Below, piece by piece: positions 28,697 to 37,032 of a stretch of 64,000 bases of DNA. The number at the start of each line of letters is the position of its first letter. Position 1 is the stretch's first letter. Source of the DNA: Bifidobacterium hapali. GTDB lineage: Bacteria > Actinomycetota > Actinomycetes > Actinomycetales > Bifidobacteriaceae. The translations under genes and the position numbers were made by a program. The stretch covers positions 1-64,000 of the forward strand of contig NZ_MWWY01000022.1 of assembly GCF_002259755.1 (NCBI RefSeq), in the 5' to 3' direction. The notes below the pieces were generated by a model. The model was not told the origin of the DNA. It worked only from the letters and a program-made list of their open reading frames with translations, and did no database searches.

Positions 28697-29719
28697 ATGA
28701 TGACAAATGAGGGACGTAAAGTAACGTTGGCTGAAATTGCTCGTCGATCAGGAGTTTCAATTGCTGCAGTATCGAAAGTGGTGAATGGTCGTGATGGCGT
28801 ATCTGACGCGACACGGCAGAACGTCGAGCGTGTACTTGAACAGGTCGGTTATCGTCGTAAGCGGCAGCTTGACGCAAAAATGTCATCTACTATTGAGGTG
28901 ATTCTTCCATACACGGATAGTAACGGCATTGTGGAATTTCTTCGAGGCGCGACCACGCAGGCTAATGCGATGGGTGTTGGTATTACCGTTAGCGAACCTG
29001 GACCTAGGGTCGATCGATATGAGCTGTTTCTGCAGATTCTCAGGCGTAACCCGTTGGGTGTGGTTGTTGAGCTTCCTGATATCACTGATAAAGAGCGACG
29101 ACTTTTTCGTTCTCGATCAATACCGTTTGTCATTGTAGATCTCGGCCGTGGTACGAGTGATGAATCCTTGTCTATAGGCGTAGATAATTGGACGGGAGGA
29201 CTACTGGCTGGTCGGCATCTTACGAGTCTGGGGCATCGCCGCATCGCGGTGGTGTCAGGACCAGAAACTTCTGAATCATCATCGGCTCGTATGGCAGGGT
29301 TTGCTATGGCACTGAAGGAGAAAGGGCTGTATCTTGACCCAGAAATGGTGTGGACAGGAAGTTATCTGGTGGAATCTGGTTATGAAGCTGCGATGAAATT
29401 GTTAAGTATGAGGGAACCTCCTACAGCCATATTCGGTTTCAATGATTTGTCGTGCCTTGGAGTATTGCAAGTTGCTGCAAGGCGACGCATTGTAGTGCCT
29501 GAAGAACTTTCTGTTATCGGTTTTGATGACGTGTTCCCGGCTCCAGCAATCGGGTTGACTACAATTCATCAGCCGTTTGAAGAGATTGCGCAAGAGTCGG
29601 TCAAGATGCTCGTGAATGCGAAAAATCAGCAGGATGAAGGTCGACATATCGTTGACCGTCGTATTGTTATGACGCCGAAGCTTGAGGTGAGGCAAACCAC
29701 GGCTGCGCCTCGAGCCTAA
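28697..29719 (+). CDS. LacI-family transcriptional regulator (first of two)
   Basis: About 340 residues. N-terminal helix-turn-helix and hinge (KVTLAEIARRSGVSIAAVSKVVNG, DATRQNVERVLEQVGYRRKR), then a periplasmic-binding-protein-like sugar domain (GHRRIAVVSGPETSES, AIFGFNDLSCLGVLQVA, LSVIGFDDVFPAPAIGLTTI). It is divergent from the GH95-esterase pair and should control it. AGAGG lies 5 bases before ATG 28697 and 8 before ATG 28700; either may be used. It is convergent with the second lacI gene, with 45 bases between the stops. Confidence 0.9.
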   Translation: MMTNEGRKVTLAEIARRSGVSIAAVSKVVNGRDGVSDATRQNVERVLEQVGYRRKRQLDAKMSSTIEVILPYTDSNGIVEFLRGATTQANAMGVGITVSEPGPRVDRYELFLQILRRNPLGVVVELPDITDKERRLFRSRSIPFVIVDLGRGTSDESLSIGVDNWTGGLLAGRHLTSLGHRRIAVVSGPETSESSSARMAGFAMALKEKGLYLDPEMVWTGSYLVESGYEAAMKLLSMREPPTAIFGFNDLSCLGVLQVAARRRIVVPEELSVIGFDDVFPAPAIGLTTIHQPFEEIAQESVKMLVNAKNQQDEGRHIVDRRIVMTPKLEVRQTTAAPRA

Positions 29720-29764
29720 TCTGAAACGTTATGAACGCTTGCGTAAGTATGAGGTCTCATGCTC

Positions 29765-30799
29765 CTAACCGTTGTATGGCGAAGCGGTGCTGCCCCGTAT
29801 GATCAACTCGGTGGGGAACGTGAGATTGGCTGACGGCAGGTCCTGCTCATGGCGACGTAGCAGCATATTGACGGCTTCGGAAGACATCTCGCGAATGGGC
29901 TGACGGATGGTGGTGAGCGATGGCCCCATGTATGCGGAGGTCTGTACGTCATCGAATCCGACGACCGACAAATCATCTGGAATGCGTAGGTGAAGTATAT
30001 GGGCGGCGTCATATACGCCCATGGCCTCCAAATCATTGCCGGCCACAATGGCGGTGGGTCTATGGTCTTGATCAAGTAGTTGCAAGGCGAGTTCCCTTCC
30101 GCATACCGTAGTGAAATCGCCCTCTTTGATGAGTGAATCGTCGGCTGGGATTCCTCGTGCGGCAAGTGCGGCAAGATGCCCGGCAAGTCGTGCCTGGGAG
30201 CACAGCATGGTCGATCGACCGGTAATCACGCCGATATGGGTATGACCCAACGCTAACAGATGACGAGTCGCTGCCAATCCTCCGCCCCAGTTGTCTGCCT
30301 TGATTGACGGTACATTCGGATTCGGATCTCCTGATGGGTCCAGCAATACGTAAGGGATGCCGCGTGAAGACAGTCGTTGTGCGGCATCTTGTGCCGGGTT
30401 GCTCAATACGAGTATCACTCCGATCGGATTGCGTTCCAGGCAGGCGTCTACCCAAAACGAAGGGGCGTCGCTGACTCCAAGCGTTTCGGTGATGACCACG
30501 CCTAGTTGACGATCTCGGGCGGCGCGTTCCACGCCGGTAATGACTTCGAGTCCCCAGACGTTGTCGAGTCGTTCCAGCACTACGTCAATGAGAGGGGCGG
30601 CAGCGGATCGATTCTTGCGGTAGTTCATTTCCTCTAGTACGGCCTGCACTTTATCTCGTGTCGCTGGTGAGACGTCTGGCTTGCCGTTGAGCACTTTGGA
30701 TACCGTCGCCGTGGATAGCTTCAGTTGGGCGGCGATCTCTGTCAATGTGGCCCTTTGCTGGAGGGAGGGCGGGCGTTGCTGCGTCTTGTTTCGTGCCAT
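29765..30799 (-). CDS. LacI-family transcriptional regulator (second), probable xylan-operon repressor
   Basis: About 344 residues: DNA-binding part RATLTEIAAQLKLSTATVSKVLNG with DKVQAVLEEMNYRKNRS, then the ligand domain (GHTHIGVITGRSTMLCSQAR, AIVAGNDLEAMGVYDAA, LSVVGFDDVQTSAYMGPSLT). It diverges from the solute-binding protein gene, whose promoter carries LacI-like dyads, so control of the long transport and hydrolase series by xylo-oligosaccharide or a derivative is likely. ATG 30799 is the start; a TTG two codons earlier is possible. The ribosome site is weak. Confidence 0.9.
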   Translation of the reverse strand: MARNKTQQRPPSLQQRATLTEIAAQLKLSTATVSKVLNGKPDVSPATRDKVQAVLEEMNYRKNRSAAAPLIDVVLERLDNVWGLEVITGVERAARDRQLGVVITETLGVSDAPSFWVDACLERNPIGVILVLSNPAQDAAQRLSSRGIPYVLLDPSGDPNPNVPSIKADNWGGGLAATRHLLALGHTHIGVITGRSTMLCSQARLAGHLAALAARGIPADDSLIKEGDFTTVCGRELALQLLDQDHRPTAIVAGNDLEAMGVYDAAHILHLRIPDDLSVVGFDDVQTSAYMGPSLTTIRQPIREMSSEAVNMLLRRHEQDLPSANLTFPTELIIRGSTASPYNG

Positions 30800-30818
30800 G
30801 ATCAAAACTCGTCATTGA

Positions 30819-30893
30819 GATATTTTTCGAAAAAAAATCTTAAAATTATTTTACATGATGTTGCATGGGTGGGGGTGTTGTGAGCGCTATCAA
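30819..30893. promoter_or_regulatory. LacI-type operators in the divergent lacI / ABC importer region
   Basis: TTGTGAGCGCTATCAA (30878-30893) has the AGCGCT core and outer TTG/CAA symmetry of classical LacI-family sites. Close to the regulator start, TTTTTCGAAAAA (around 30823-30834) is a perfect 12-base palindrome. The first would suit carbon control or the adjacent regulator; the second would suit autoregulation. Confidence 0.5.
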
Positions 30894-30989
30894 TAACGAT
30901 TACAATGCTTGTAAAACACAGTAATTTCAAGGTTTTTGCATGTCTTGGTCGGGAAAGTGCGTACGGGCGTGTCGGAATGCTATGTATAC

Positions 30990-31047
30990 TTGACAGCCTT
31001 TCTTGGTGGGTTGTATAACAATAACTGTTCTTGAAATATCGAGAACA
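30990..31047 (+). promoter_or_regulatory. Strong promoter of the xylo-oligosaccharide operon with overlapping operator
   Basis: TTGACA (30990-30995) and TATAAC (31014-31019) are separated by 18 bases. Directly downstream, TGTTCTTGA-AATA-TCGAGAACA (31026-31047) is a 9-base dyad with one mismatch, placed to block the polymerase at the start site. An AAAGGAG ribosome site and the ATG at 31081 follow. This is the best sigma-70-type promoter in the window. Confidence 0.7.
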
Positions 31048-31080
31048 GAGAGAAAGTTTTCGCACACAAAGGAGAGTGCA

Positions 31081-32706
31081 ATGGCACGACGTGACAGTAA
31101 AGCTCGATTGATGAGCGTGGCAGCGGCGACCTGTGCGGCCCTGACTGTTTTGGCGGGCTGCGGATCAAGCTCCAAGGATAACGGCACCCGTCTTGCTTCG
31201 GACGGTAAGCCTGAGGTGGAGATTCAGGTCCTTAAATGGGACAATCAGGCAGCCATGAAGGATATGAAATGGACCGACGAGCTGGAAACTGCTTGCGATT
31301 GCCATATCACATGGAAGGAAGTTTCCACCACTGCGTGGGATCAGCAGAAGGCCACGGCCCTCGCAGCCGGCGACGTCGCCGACATTTCCATCAACGGCCT
31401 GTACTATTCCGATGCGGTCAGCCAGTATCCGTACTTCGAAGACCTCAGCAAGCATCTGGACAAGATGCCTAACGTCAAGAAAATGCTTGATGAGCAGCCC
31501 ATCCTGAAGAAGTGGGTCACTGATCTCGAGGGCCATATCTATGTGATGGGCATGAGCAACGTGCAGGGCGGCATGTCCGTGCACCGCCGTCTCATTAACA
31601 AGACCTGGCTGGATAAGCTCGGCCTGGACATGCCGACCACATGGGACGAGCTCATCAACGTGCTGGAGAAGTTCAAGACCGAAGACCCGAATGGCAACGG
31701 CAAGGCTGATGAAATCCCCATGGACATCAGAAAGTTCGCCACCAATTCCTACCGTTGGTGGGACCCGTTCGTCATCATGAACGATACCGGAATCCCGACG
31801 TCATTCAATACGGCTCCTGGTCAGGAAGGCGTCTATGTCGACAATGGAACGGTGAAAGCGTGGATGACTGACGACCGCTACAAGGCTGCCATCGAGTTCT
31901 ATCACACGCTGTCGAGCAAGGGGCTGCTGCCTGCCGACGCGCTCACTCACGAGGATTCCTCGTATGATTCCGAGAAGCAGGGCGATGGAGAGGTCGCATC
32001 CGTTGGCGTCGCCATTGAGACGAATGCATACTCATTCGGTTCCGACCTGGCGGACCAGTATGTGGCGCTGCCGCCGCTGAAGTATGACTCGTCCATGTCG
32101 GACGATGATCTGGTCTGGGATACCTCTCTGCAGGCGTCCAAGTACGGTCAAGGTGCGCTTGCGGTCGCCAAGGATGCTCCGAACAAGGAAGCCATCTGGA
32201 AGATCGTCGACAAGATGTACAGCACCGACATGGCGCTGCAGATCAACTACGGCACCGACTACGTCAAGAAGACCGGTGACAAGGAATACACTGTTGATCC
32301 CTCCCGATACGATCCTGACCTCAAGATTGCGCCGACCATTAACATGACCACCTATATCCCTGATGACATCGTGGTAAAGGGTGATCTGGACGCCGACCGC
32401 AATAAGGCCGTGGATGCTCCGTTTGAAGCGGCTCAGCGTCACGTCAACGAGAAAAGCTACATGCCGGTCTATGTGAAGATGACCACCGAAGACGGCACCA
32501 CGCTGAGCAACCTGTATAACCGCGTGATGACGTATGTCATGACCACCACCGGTAACTGGATTCAAAACGGCGGCATCGATGAAGGCTGGGACGAATACGT
32601 CAAGCAGGTCAAAGCCGCGGGTCTCGACGAAATGCTCAGCCTTTGGCAGAAGGCGTATGACGAGCAAGTCACCGATCCTCTGCCGCTGTTCCCCGACGAG
32701 GAGTAA
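31081..32706 (+). CDS. Extracellular solute-binding lipoprotein of a carbohydrate ABC importer (LplA-like)
   Basis: A 541-residue lipoprotein: signal peptide with lipobox LAGC (Cys27), then a family-1-type binding protein of the larger LplA-like group. EDPNGNGKADE resembles the calcium-binding loop of that group, and there are several Trp and Tyr residues suited to stacking on sugar rings. It should capture xylo-oligosaccharides, judging from the downstream enzymes. The start at 31081 has AAAGGAG eight bases ahead. It is expected to be the most abundant product of the operon, because a strong hairpin separates it from the permease genes. Confidence 0.92.
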   Translation: MARRDSKARLMSVAAATCAALTVLAGCGSSSKDNGTRLASDGKPEVEIQVLKWDNQAAMKDMKWTDELETACDCHITWKEVSTTAWDQQKATALAAGDVADISINGLYYSDAVSQYPYFEDLSKHLDKMPNVKKMLDEQPILKKWVTDLEGHIYVMGMSNVQGGMSVHRRLINKTWLDKLGLDMPTTWDELINVLEKFKTEDPNGNGKADEIPMDIRKFATNSYRWWDPFVIMNDTGIPTSFNTAPGQEGVYVDNGTVKAWMTDDRYKAAIEFYHTLSSKGLLPADALTHEDSSYDSEKQGDGEVASVGVAIETNAYSFGSDLADQYVALPPLKYDSSMSDDDLVWDTSLQASKYGQGALAVAKDAPNKEAIWKIVDKMYSTDMALQINYGTDYVKKTGDKEYTVDPSRYDPDLKIAPTINMTTYIPDDIVVKGDLDADRNKAVDAPFEAAQRHVNEKSYMPVYVKMTTEDGTTLSNLYNRVMTYVMTTTGNWIQNGGIDEGWDEYVKQVKAAGLDEMLSLWQKAYDEQVTDPLPLFPDEE

Positions 32707-32718
32707 TAAATAGCGGCC

Positions 32719-32762
32719 AGGCTTGGGAAAGACTCTCATGGAAGAGAGTCTTTCCCAAGCCT
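32719..32762 (+). terminator. Perfect 19-bp hairpin between binding protein and permease genes
   Basis: Bases 32719-32737 and 32744-32762 are perfect reverse complements around the loop ATGGAA. There is no T run behind it. Such hairpins inside transporter operons protect the upstream message from 3' decay or partly terminate, giving more binding protein than permease. Confidence 0.75.
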
Positions 32763-32806
32763 CTCACCCACGATTTCATCGACATACTTCATAAGGAAGA
32801 CCAACT

Positions 32807-33781
32807 ATGAGCAAGACAGCGCAACGAGGCGTACAAAACGCAGATTCGTCCGTACCTGACAACATTGCATTACAGCGAAATCAACCACTGCCAATCCGAC
32901 TGATAGCGCATTTCCGGCGCTTCTGGCAGATATGGCTGATGATTCTTCCGGGTTGTTGCTTCGTGCTGTTCTTTGCATACGTGCCAATGTGGGGCATTCA
33001 GCTTGCTTTTCGTGATTTTGACCCGCGAAAAGGCCTTACGGGAGGCAAATTCGTTGGATTCAAATACTTCAATCAGTTCTTCACTGATCCGAATTTCGTG
33101 GCGGTCATTACCAATACGGTACGCATCAGTCTGTGGACGCTGGTCATGGGATTCATTTTCCCGATCATCCTTGCACTGATGATCAATCAGGTCGCCAATG
33201 CCAAAATCAAGGGATTCATTCAGACGATCACCTACATGCCGCATTTCATCTCCACGGTGGTCATCGTCTCAATGCTCAATATCCTGTTGACGCCCAACAC
33301 CGGCATCATCGGACGGCTGTTCCCCGGACATAACCTGATGGGTGAACCCAGCGCATTCACCGCATTGTACTGGGTCAGCGAGGTCTGGCAGCATGTCGGT
33401 TGGAATTCGATCATCTATCTGGCGGCACTGTCCGGAGTGAACACGGCGTTGTATGAGGCCGCGAAAATTGACGGCGCAGACAGACTTCAACTCATACGAC
33501 ACGTTGACATCCCGACCATCCTGCCGACCATGGGCATCCTCCTGATCATGAACATGGGCGGCGTGCTGTCGGTCGGCTTCGAGAAGGTCTATCTGATGCA
33601 GAACGTGCTCAACCAGCCGGCATCCGAAGTCATCACCACATTCACCTATAAGATCGGCATCCAGCAAAGCCAGTTCTCGTATTCCACTGCCATTGGCCTA
33701 TTCAACACGGTCATCAATTTCTGCTTCCTCGTCATGGCGAACTTCATCGCCAAGAGGACGTCGGACACCAGCATCTTCTAA
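32807..33781 (+). CDS. Carbohydrate ABC importer permease (LplB/UgpA-like)
   Basis: A 324-residue inner-membrane protein with six predicted helices after a 40-residue cytoplasmic N-terminus. The coupling (EAA) loop reads EAAKIDGADRLQLIRHVDIP. FAYVPMWGIQLAFRDFDP near the first helix is typical of the LplB group, which pairs with LplA-like binding proteins. AAGGAAG precedes the ATG. No ATPase gene is present in this operon, so an MsiK-type shared ATPase encoded elsewhere must energise it (inference from family practice). Confidence 0.93.
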   Translation: MSKTAQRGVQNADSSVPDNIALQRNQPLPIRLIAHFRRFWQIWLMILPGCCFVLFFAYVPMWGIQLAFRDFDPRKGLTGGKFVGFKYFNQFFTDPNFVAVITNTVRISLWTLVMGFIFPIILALMINQVANAKIKGFIQTITYMPHFISTVVIVSMLNILLTPNTGIIGRLFPGHNLMGEPSAFTALYWVSEVWQHVGWNSIIYLAALSGVNTALYEAAKIDGADRLQLIRHVDIPTILPTMGILLIMNMGGVLSVGFEKVYLMQNVLNQPASEVITTFTYKIGIQQSQFSYSTAIGLFNTVINFCFLVMANFIAKRTSDTSIF

Positions 33782-33792
33782 GGAGTCACGCC

Positions 33793-34755
33793 ATGAGCCA
33801 AGCTACGCAAGCGACCGCGATCCCCGCGGCCAAGGTATCATCCTCAGACATTCCATGGAACAAGCATGTTCGGCAAAAGCAGACCGTGTCCGATTGGGTC
33901 ATCAATATCGTCATTGCGACACTGATGGTTGCGGTCATTCTTGCGATCCTCTACCCACTATGGTTCATTATCATCGCGTCCATCTCCGATCCCAAGCTTG
34001 TGGCTACGGGACGCGTGACGATGTTTCCTCGCGGCGTGCAGATGGGCGGTTACCAACGCATTTTCGAAGATGCCCGCATCTGGACCGGATACCGCAACAC
34101 CCTTATTTACTCGTTCGTCGGCACCGCCCTGAACATGGCGGTCACCCTGCCGATGGCTTTCGGTCTGTCTCGCCGCGAATTCAAACCAAGACGAGTCATA
34201 CTGTTCCTGCTGACGTTCACCATGTTCTTCTCCGGCGGTCTGATCCCCAGCTACCTGCTGTTCAAGGAGGTTGGCCTGCTCGACACCATGTGGGTATTCA
34301 TCCTCCCCAGCGCTCTATCGGTGTGGAATCTGATCATCGCACGATCGTTCTTTGAAACATCGATCCCGGAAGACTTGCACGATGCTGCGCAGATCGACGG
34401 TCTGGGATATTTCGGGTACTTCTGGAGAATCGTGCTGCCATTGAGTTCGGCGATCATCGCGGTCATCGCACTGTACTATTTCGTCGGTCACTGGAACGAC
34501 TACTTCACTGGCCTTATCTACATCAGAACTACCAATAAGCAGCCTTTGCAGGTGGTCCTGCAGTCCATTTTGCTGTCGAACCAATCCGCGCAGAACACGG
34601 CGACATTCGGCGATACCGCCCAGCAGGCGCGTCAGGTCGCCGATCAGATCAAATACGGCGTGATCATCGTGTCGACCCTGCCGCTGCTCATCCTCTACCC
34701 CTTCCTGCAGAAGTACTTCAATAAAGGCGTGATGATCGGCGCGATCAAGGGCTGA
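33793..34755 (+). CDS. Carbohydrate ABC importer permease (YtcP/UgpE-like)
   Basis: A 320-residue six-helix partner of the preceding permease, 11 bases downstream with AAGGAG in the gap. The N-terminus has the usual cytoplasmic segment and first helix (VMVAVILAILYPLWFIIIAS), followed by MFPRGVQMGGYQRIFED and the coupling loop EDLHDAAQIDGLGYFGYFWR. The C-terminus KYFNKGVMIGAIKG is the standard ending of the family, so the gene is intact. Confidence 0.93.
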   Translation: MSQATQATAIPAAKVSSSDIPWNKHVRQKQTVSDWVINIVIATLMVAVILAILYPLWFIIIASISDPKLVATGRVTMFPRGVQMGGYQRIFEDARIWTGYRNTLIYSFVGTALNMAVTLPMAFGLSRREFKPRRVILFLLTFTMFFSGGLIPSYLLFKEVGLLDTMWVFILPSALSVWNLIIARSFFETSIPEDLHDAAQIDGLGYFGYFWRIVLPLSSAIIAVIALYYFVGHWNDYFTGLIYIRTTNKQPLQVVLQSILLSNQSAQNTATFGDTAQQARQVADQIKYGVIIVSTLPLLILYPFLQKYFNKGVMIGAIKG

Positions 34756-34805
34756 ACCTACCTTCATTGTCGTTCATTCCGTGATTTCTCATAGGAGAGA
34801 CAACC

Positions 34806-36929
34806 ATGACTCAAATGACACATGCCGAAGCGCTCGAACAGGCGAAACGCATTGTTGCGCAGATGACGCTTGACGAGAAAATCGATCAGCTCAACTACAC
34901 GGCTCCGGCGATCGAACGGCTCGGCATTCCCGAATACAACTATTGGAACGAAGCGCTGCACGGCGTGGCCCGTGCGGGAGTCGCCACCGTGTTTCCCCAG
35001 GCGATCGGCTTGGCTGCCATGTTCAGCACGAACGAACTTGAGCGAGTGGCTGAAGTGATCGCCGAGGAAGGTCGTGCGAAATACAACGAGTATTCCGCGC
35101 ACAACGATCGCGATATCTATAAGGGCTTGACCTTCTGGTCGCCGAATGTGAACATCTTCCGTGACCCGCGTTGGGGCCGTGGCCAGGAGACATACGGCGA
35201 GGACCCGTATCTGACTTCGCGCCTCGGCGTCGCGTTTATCCGCGGGCTGCAGGGCGATGGTCGGTACCTCAAACTTGCGGCTACGGCTAAGCATTTCGCA
35301 GTGCATTCCGGCCCGGAAGCCAAACGCCACGAGTTCGACGCGATCGCATCGGCCAAGGACATGGCTGAAACCTATCTGCCGGCATTCAAGGCGGCAGTCA
35401 AGGAAGCTGACGTGGAATGCGTCATGACAGCCTACAATTCCACCAATGGCCAGCCGTGTTCGGTCAACGATGATCTGCTCAAACGCCACCTGTACGGCGA
35501 GTGGGGATTCGAAGGCCACGTGGTATCCGACTTCATGGCACTTGAGGATGTACACGACAACCACCATTACACGAAGGACGCGGCCGAAACGATGGCCGCG
35601 GCGATCAAGGCAGGACTTGACTTGTGCGCAGGCCGTTGCTCGGGTGCGACCAAGGAAGCGATCGAACGCGGGCTGATCAGCGAGAGCGAGGTCACTCGTG
35701 CGGTCGAAGCGCTGTATGCCACACGCGTGCGGCTCGGCATGTTCGCAGACGACTGCGAATATGACAGGATCGATTACACGGTGAACGATTCAGCCGAACA
35801 TCGCGCTTTCAACCGTGCGCTTGCGCCGAAAACGTTCGTACTGCTCAAGAACGACGGTATTCTGCCGCTCGACAAGTCGAAGCTTCACGCAATCTCAGTA
35901 ACTGGCCCGAACGCCGATTCCGTGCAGGCAATTCTTGGCAATTATTTCGGTCGTCCAAGCCACAAGTCCACTATTCTCGAAGGCATCGAACGCGCGTGCG
36001 GTGACGACGTGCGTGTCTATTCGGGACTTGGATGCTCGTTGTTCGGCGTGCATGCCGAATCGGGTTTGTCCCGCGAAAACGAGCGCGAATCCGAAGCGAT
36101 CATCGATGCCGAACATTCCGACGTGATCATCGCCGTGCTTGGCCTCGATGCCACTATCGAAGGAGAGCAAGGTGACGCGGGCAATTCGATGGGAGCCGGC
36201 GATAAGGCCGACCTGAGCTTGCCGGGCCGTCAACGTCACTTGCTTGAGCAATTGCTCGCCGTCGGCAAGCCGGTGATCGTATTGCTCGCATCCGGCAGTG
36301 CGTTGAGTCTTGACGGACTCGAAGACCATCCGAACCTTGCTGCGCTCATGCAAGTGTGGTATCCAGGCGGTCAGGGCGGTGACGCCGTCGCCGATGTGTT
36401 GTTCGGCAAGGAGAGCCCGTCCGGCAAACTGCCGGTCACGTTCTACCGTGACTGCACGGCGTTGCCTGATTTCGAGGACTATACAATGGCGGGACGCACC
36501 TACAAATATATGGATGGCGAAGCCCTGTACCCGTTTGGCTATGGCCTGACGTATTCGACTACGGCGCTTGGCGACATGAGCGTGGATGTGAACCGTGTCG
36601 CTCGCACGGCAACCGTGAACATCGAGATCGAAAACACGGGGGAGCGCGCTGAACGCCAGATCGTACAGGTGTATGTCAAGAACCTTGATTCGCCTCTCGC
36701 CGCACGCAATTGGCAACTTGCCGGTTTCGAGCCGGTTGAACTGGCTGCGGGGGAGACGCGTACGGTGAGCGTGTCCGTTGATCCAGATGCGTTCATGGTC
36801 TACAACGAGCGCGGCGAGCAGATCATCGACGGCGATCGCTTTGAGGTCTACGCCGGTGTAAGCCAGCCTGACGCGCGGTCTGCGGAACTGCTCGGCTTTG
36901 CGCCGCAATCTCAGATCGTCGAATTCTGA
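34806..36929 (+). CDS. Glycoside hydrolase family 3 beta-xylosidase-like enzyme
   Basis: A 707-residue retaining exo-glycosidase. YNYWNEALHGVARAG and RDPRWGRGQETYGEDPYL mark the beta-xylosidase/arabinofuranosidase branch of GH3; the nucleophile is Asp242 in GHVVSDFMALEDVH. A second alpha/beta sandwich domain and a C-terminal fibronectin-like domain (NTGERAERQIVQVYVKN) complete the family layout. No signal peptide. It should release xylose (possibly arabinose) from the non-reducing end of imported oligosaccharides. GGAGAGAC precedes the ATG. Confidence 0.9.
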   Translation: MTQMTHAEALEQAKRIVAQMTLDEKIDQLNYTAPAIERLGIPEYNYWNEALHGVARAGVATVFPQAIGLAAMFSTNELERVAEVIAEEGRAKYNEYSAHNDRDIYKGLTFWSPNVNIFRDPRWGRGQETYGEDPYLTSRLGVAFIRGLQGDGRYLKLAATAKHFAVHSGPEAKRHEFDAIASAKDMAETYLPAFKAAVKEADVECVMTAYNSTNGQPCSVNDDLLKRHLYGEWGFEGHVVSDFMALEDVHDNHHYTKDAAETMAAAIKAGLDLCAGRCSGATKEAIERGLISESEVTRAVEALYATRVRLGMFADDCEYDRIDYTVNDSAEHRAFNRALAPKTFVLLKNDGILPLDKSKLHAISVTGPNADSVQAILGNYFGRPSHKSTILEGIERACGDDVRVYSGLGCSLFGVHAESGLSRENERESEAIIDAEHSDVIIAVLGLDATIEGEQGDAGNSMGAGDKADLSLPGRQRHLLEQLLAVGKPVIVLLASGSALSLDGLEDHPNLAALMQVWYPGGQGGDAVADVLFGKESPSGKLPVTFYRDCTALPDFEDYTMAGRTYKYMDGEALYPFGYGLTYSTTALGDMSVDVNRVARTATVNIEIENTGERAERQIVQVYVKNLDSPLAARNWQLAGFEPVELAAGETRTVSVSVDPDAFMVYNERGEQIIDGDRFEVYAGVSQPDARSAELLGFAPQSQIVEF

Positions 36930-36944
36930 CGATCGCGTAAAACC

Positions 36945-37006
36945 GCCGTTGCAGTCTGAGCGCGGCATGCATAGCAACCATATGCATGAGGGCTGCAACG
37001 GCTTTT
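36945..37006 (+). terminator. Hairpin with T run between GH3 and the esterase gene
   Basis: GCCGTTGCAG (36945-36954) pairs with CTGCAACGGC (36993-37002), followed by TTTT. An inner ATGCAT pair may extend it. It has the look of a leaky intrinsic terminator that lowers expression of the downstream genes or of a processing site. Confidence 0.6.
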
Positions 37007-37032
37007 CATCCATTGGTTTCAAGGAGATCATC

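Noticed and set aside
36898..37032. N-terminal extension of the SGNH esterase overlapping GH3
   Set aside because: It would cross the hairpin at 36945-37006 and ignores the AAGGAG site before ATG 37033.
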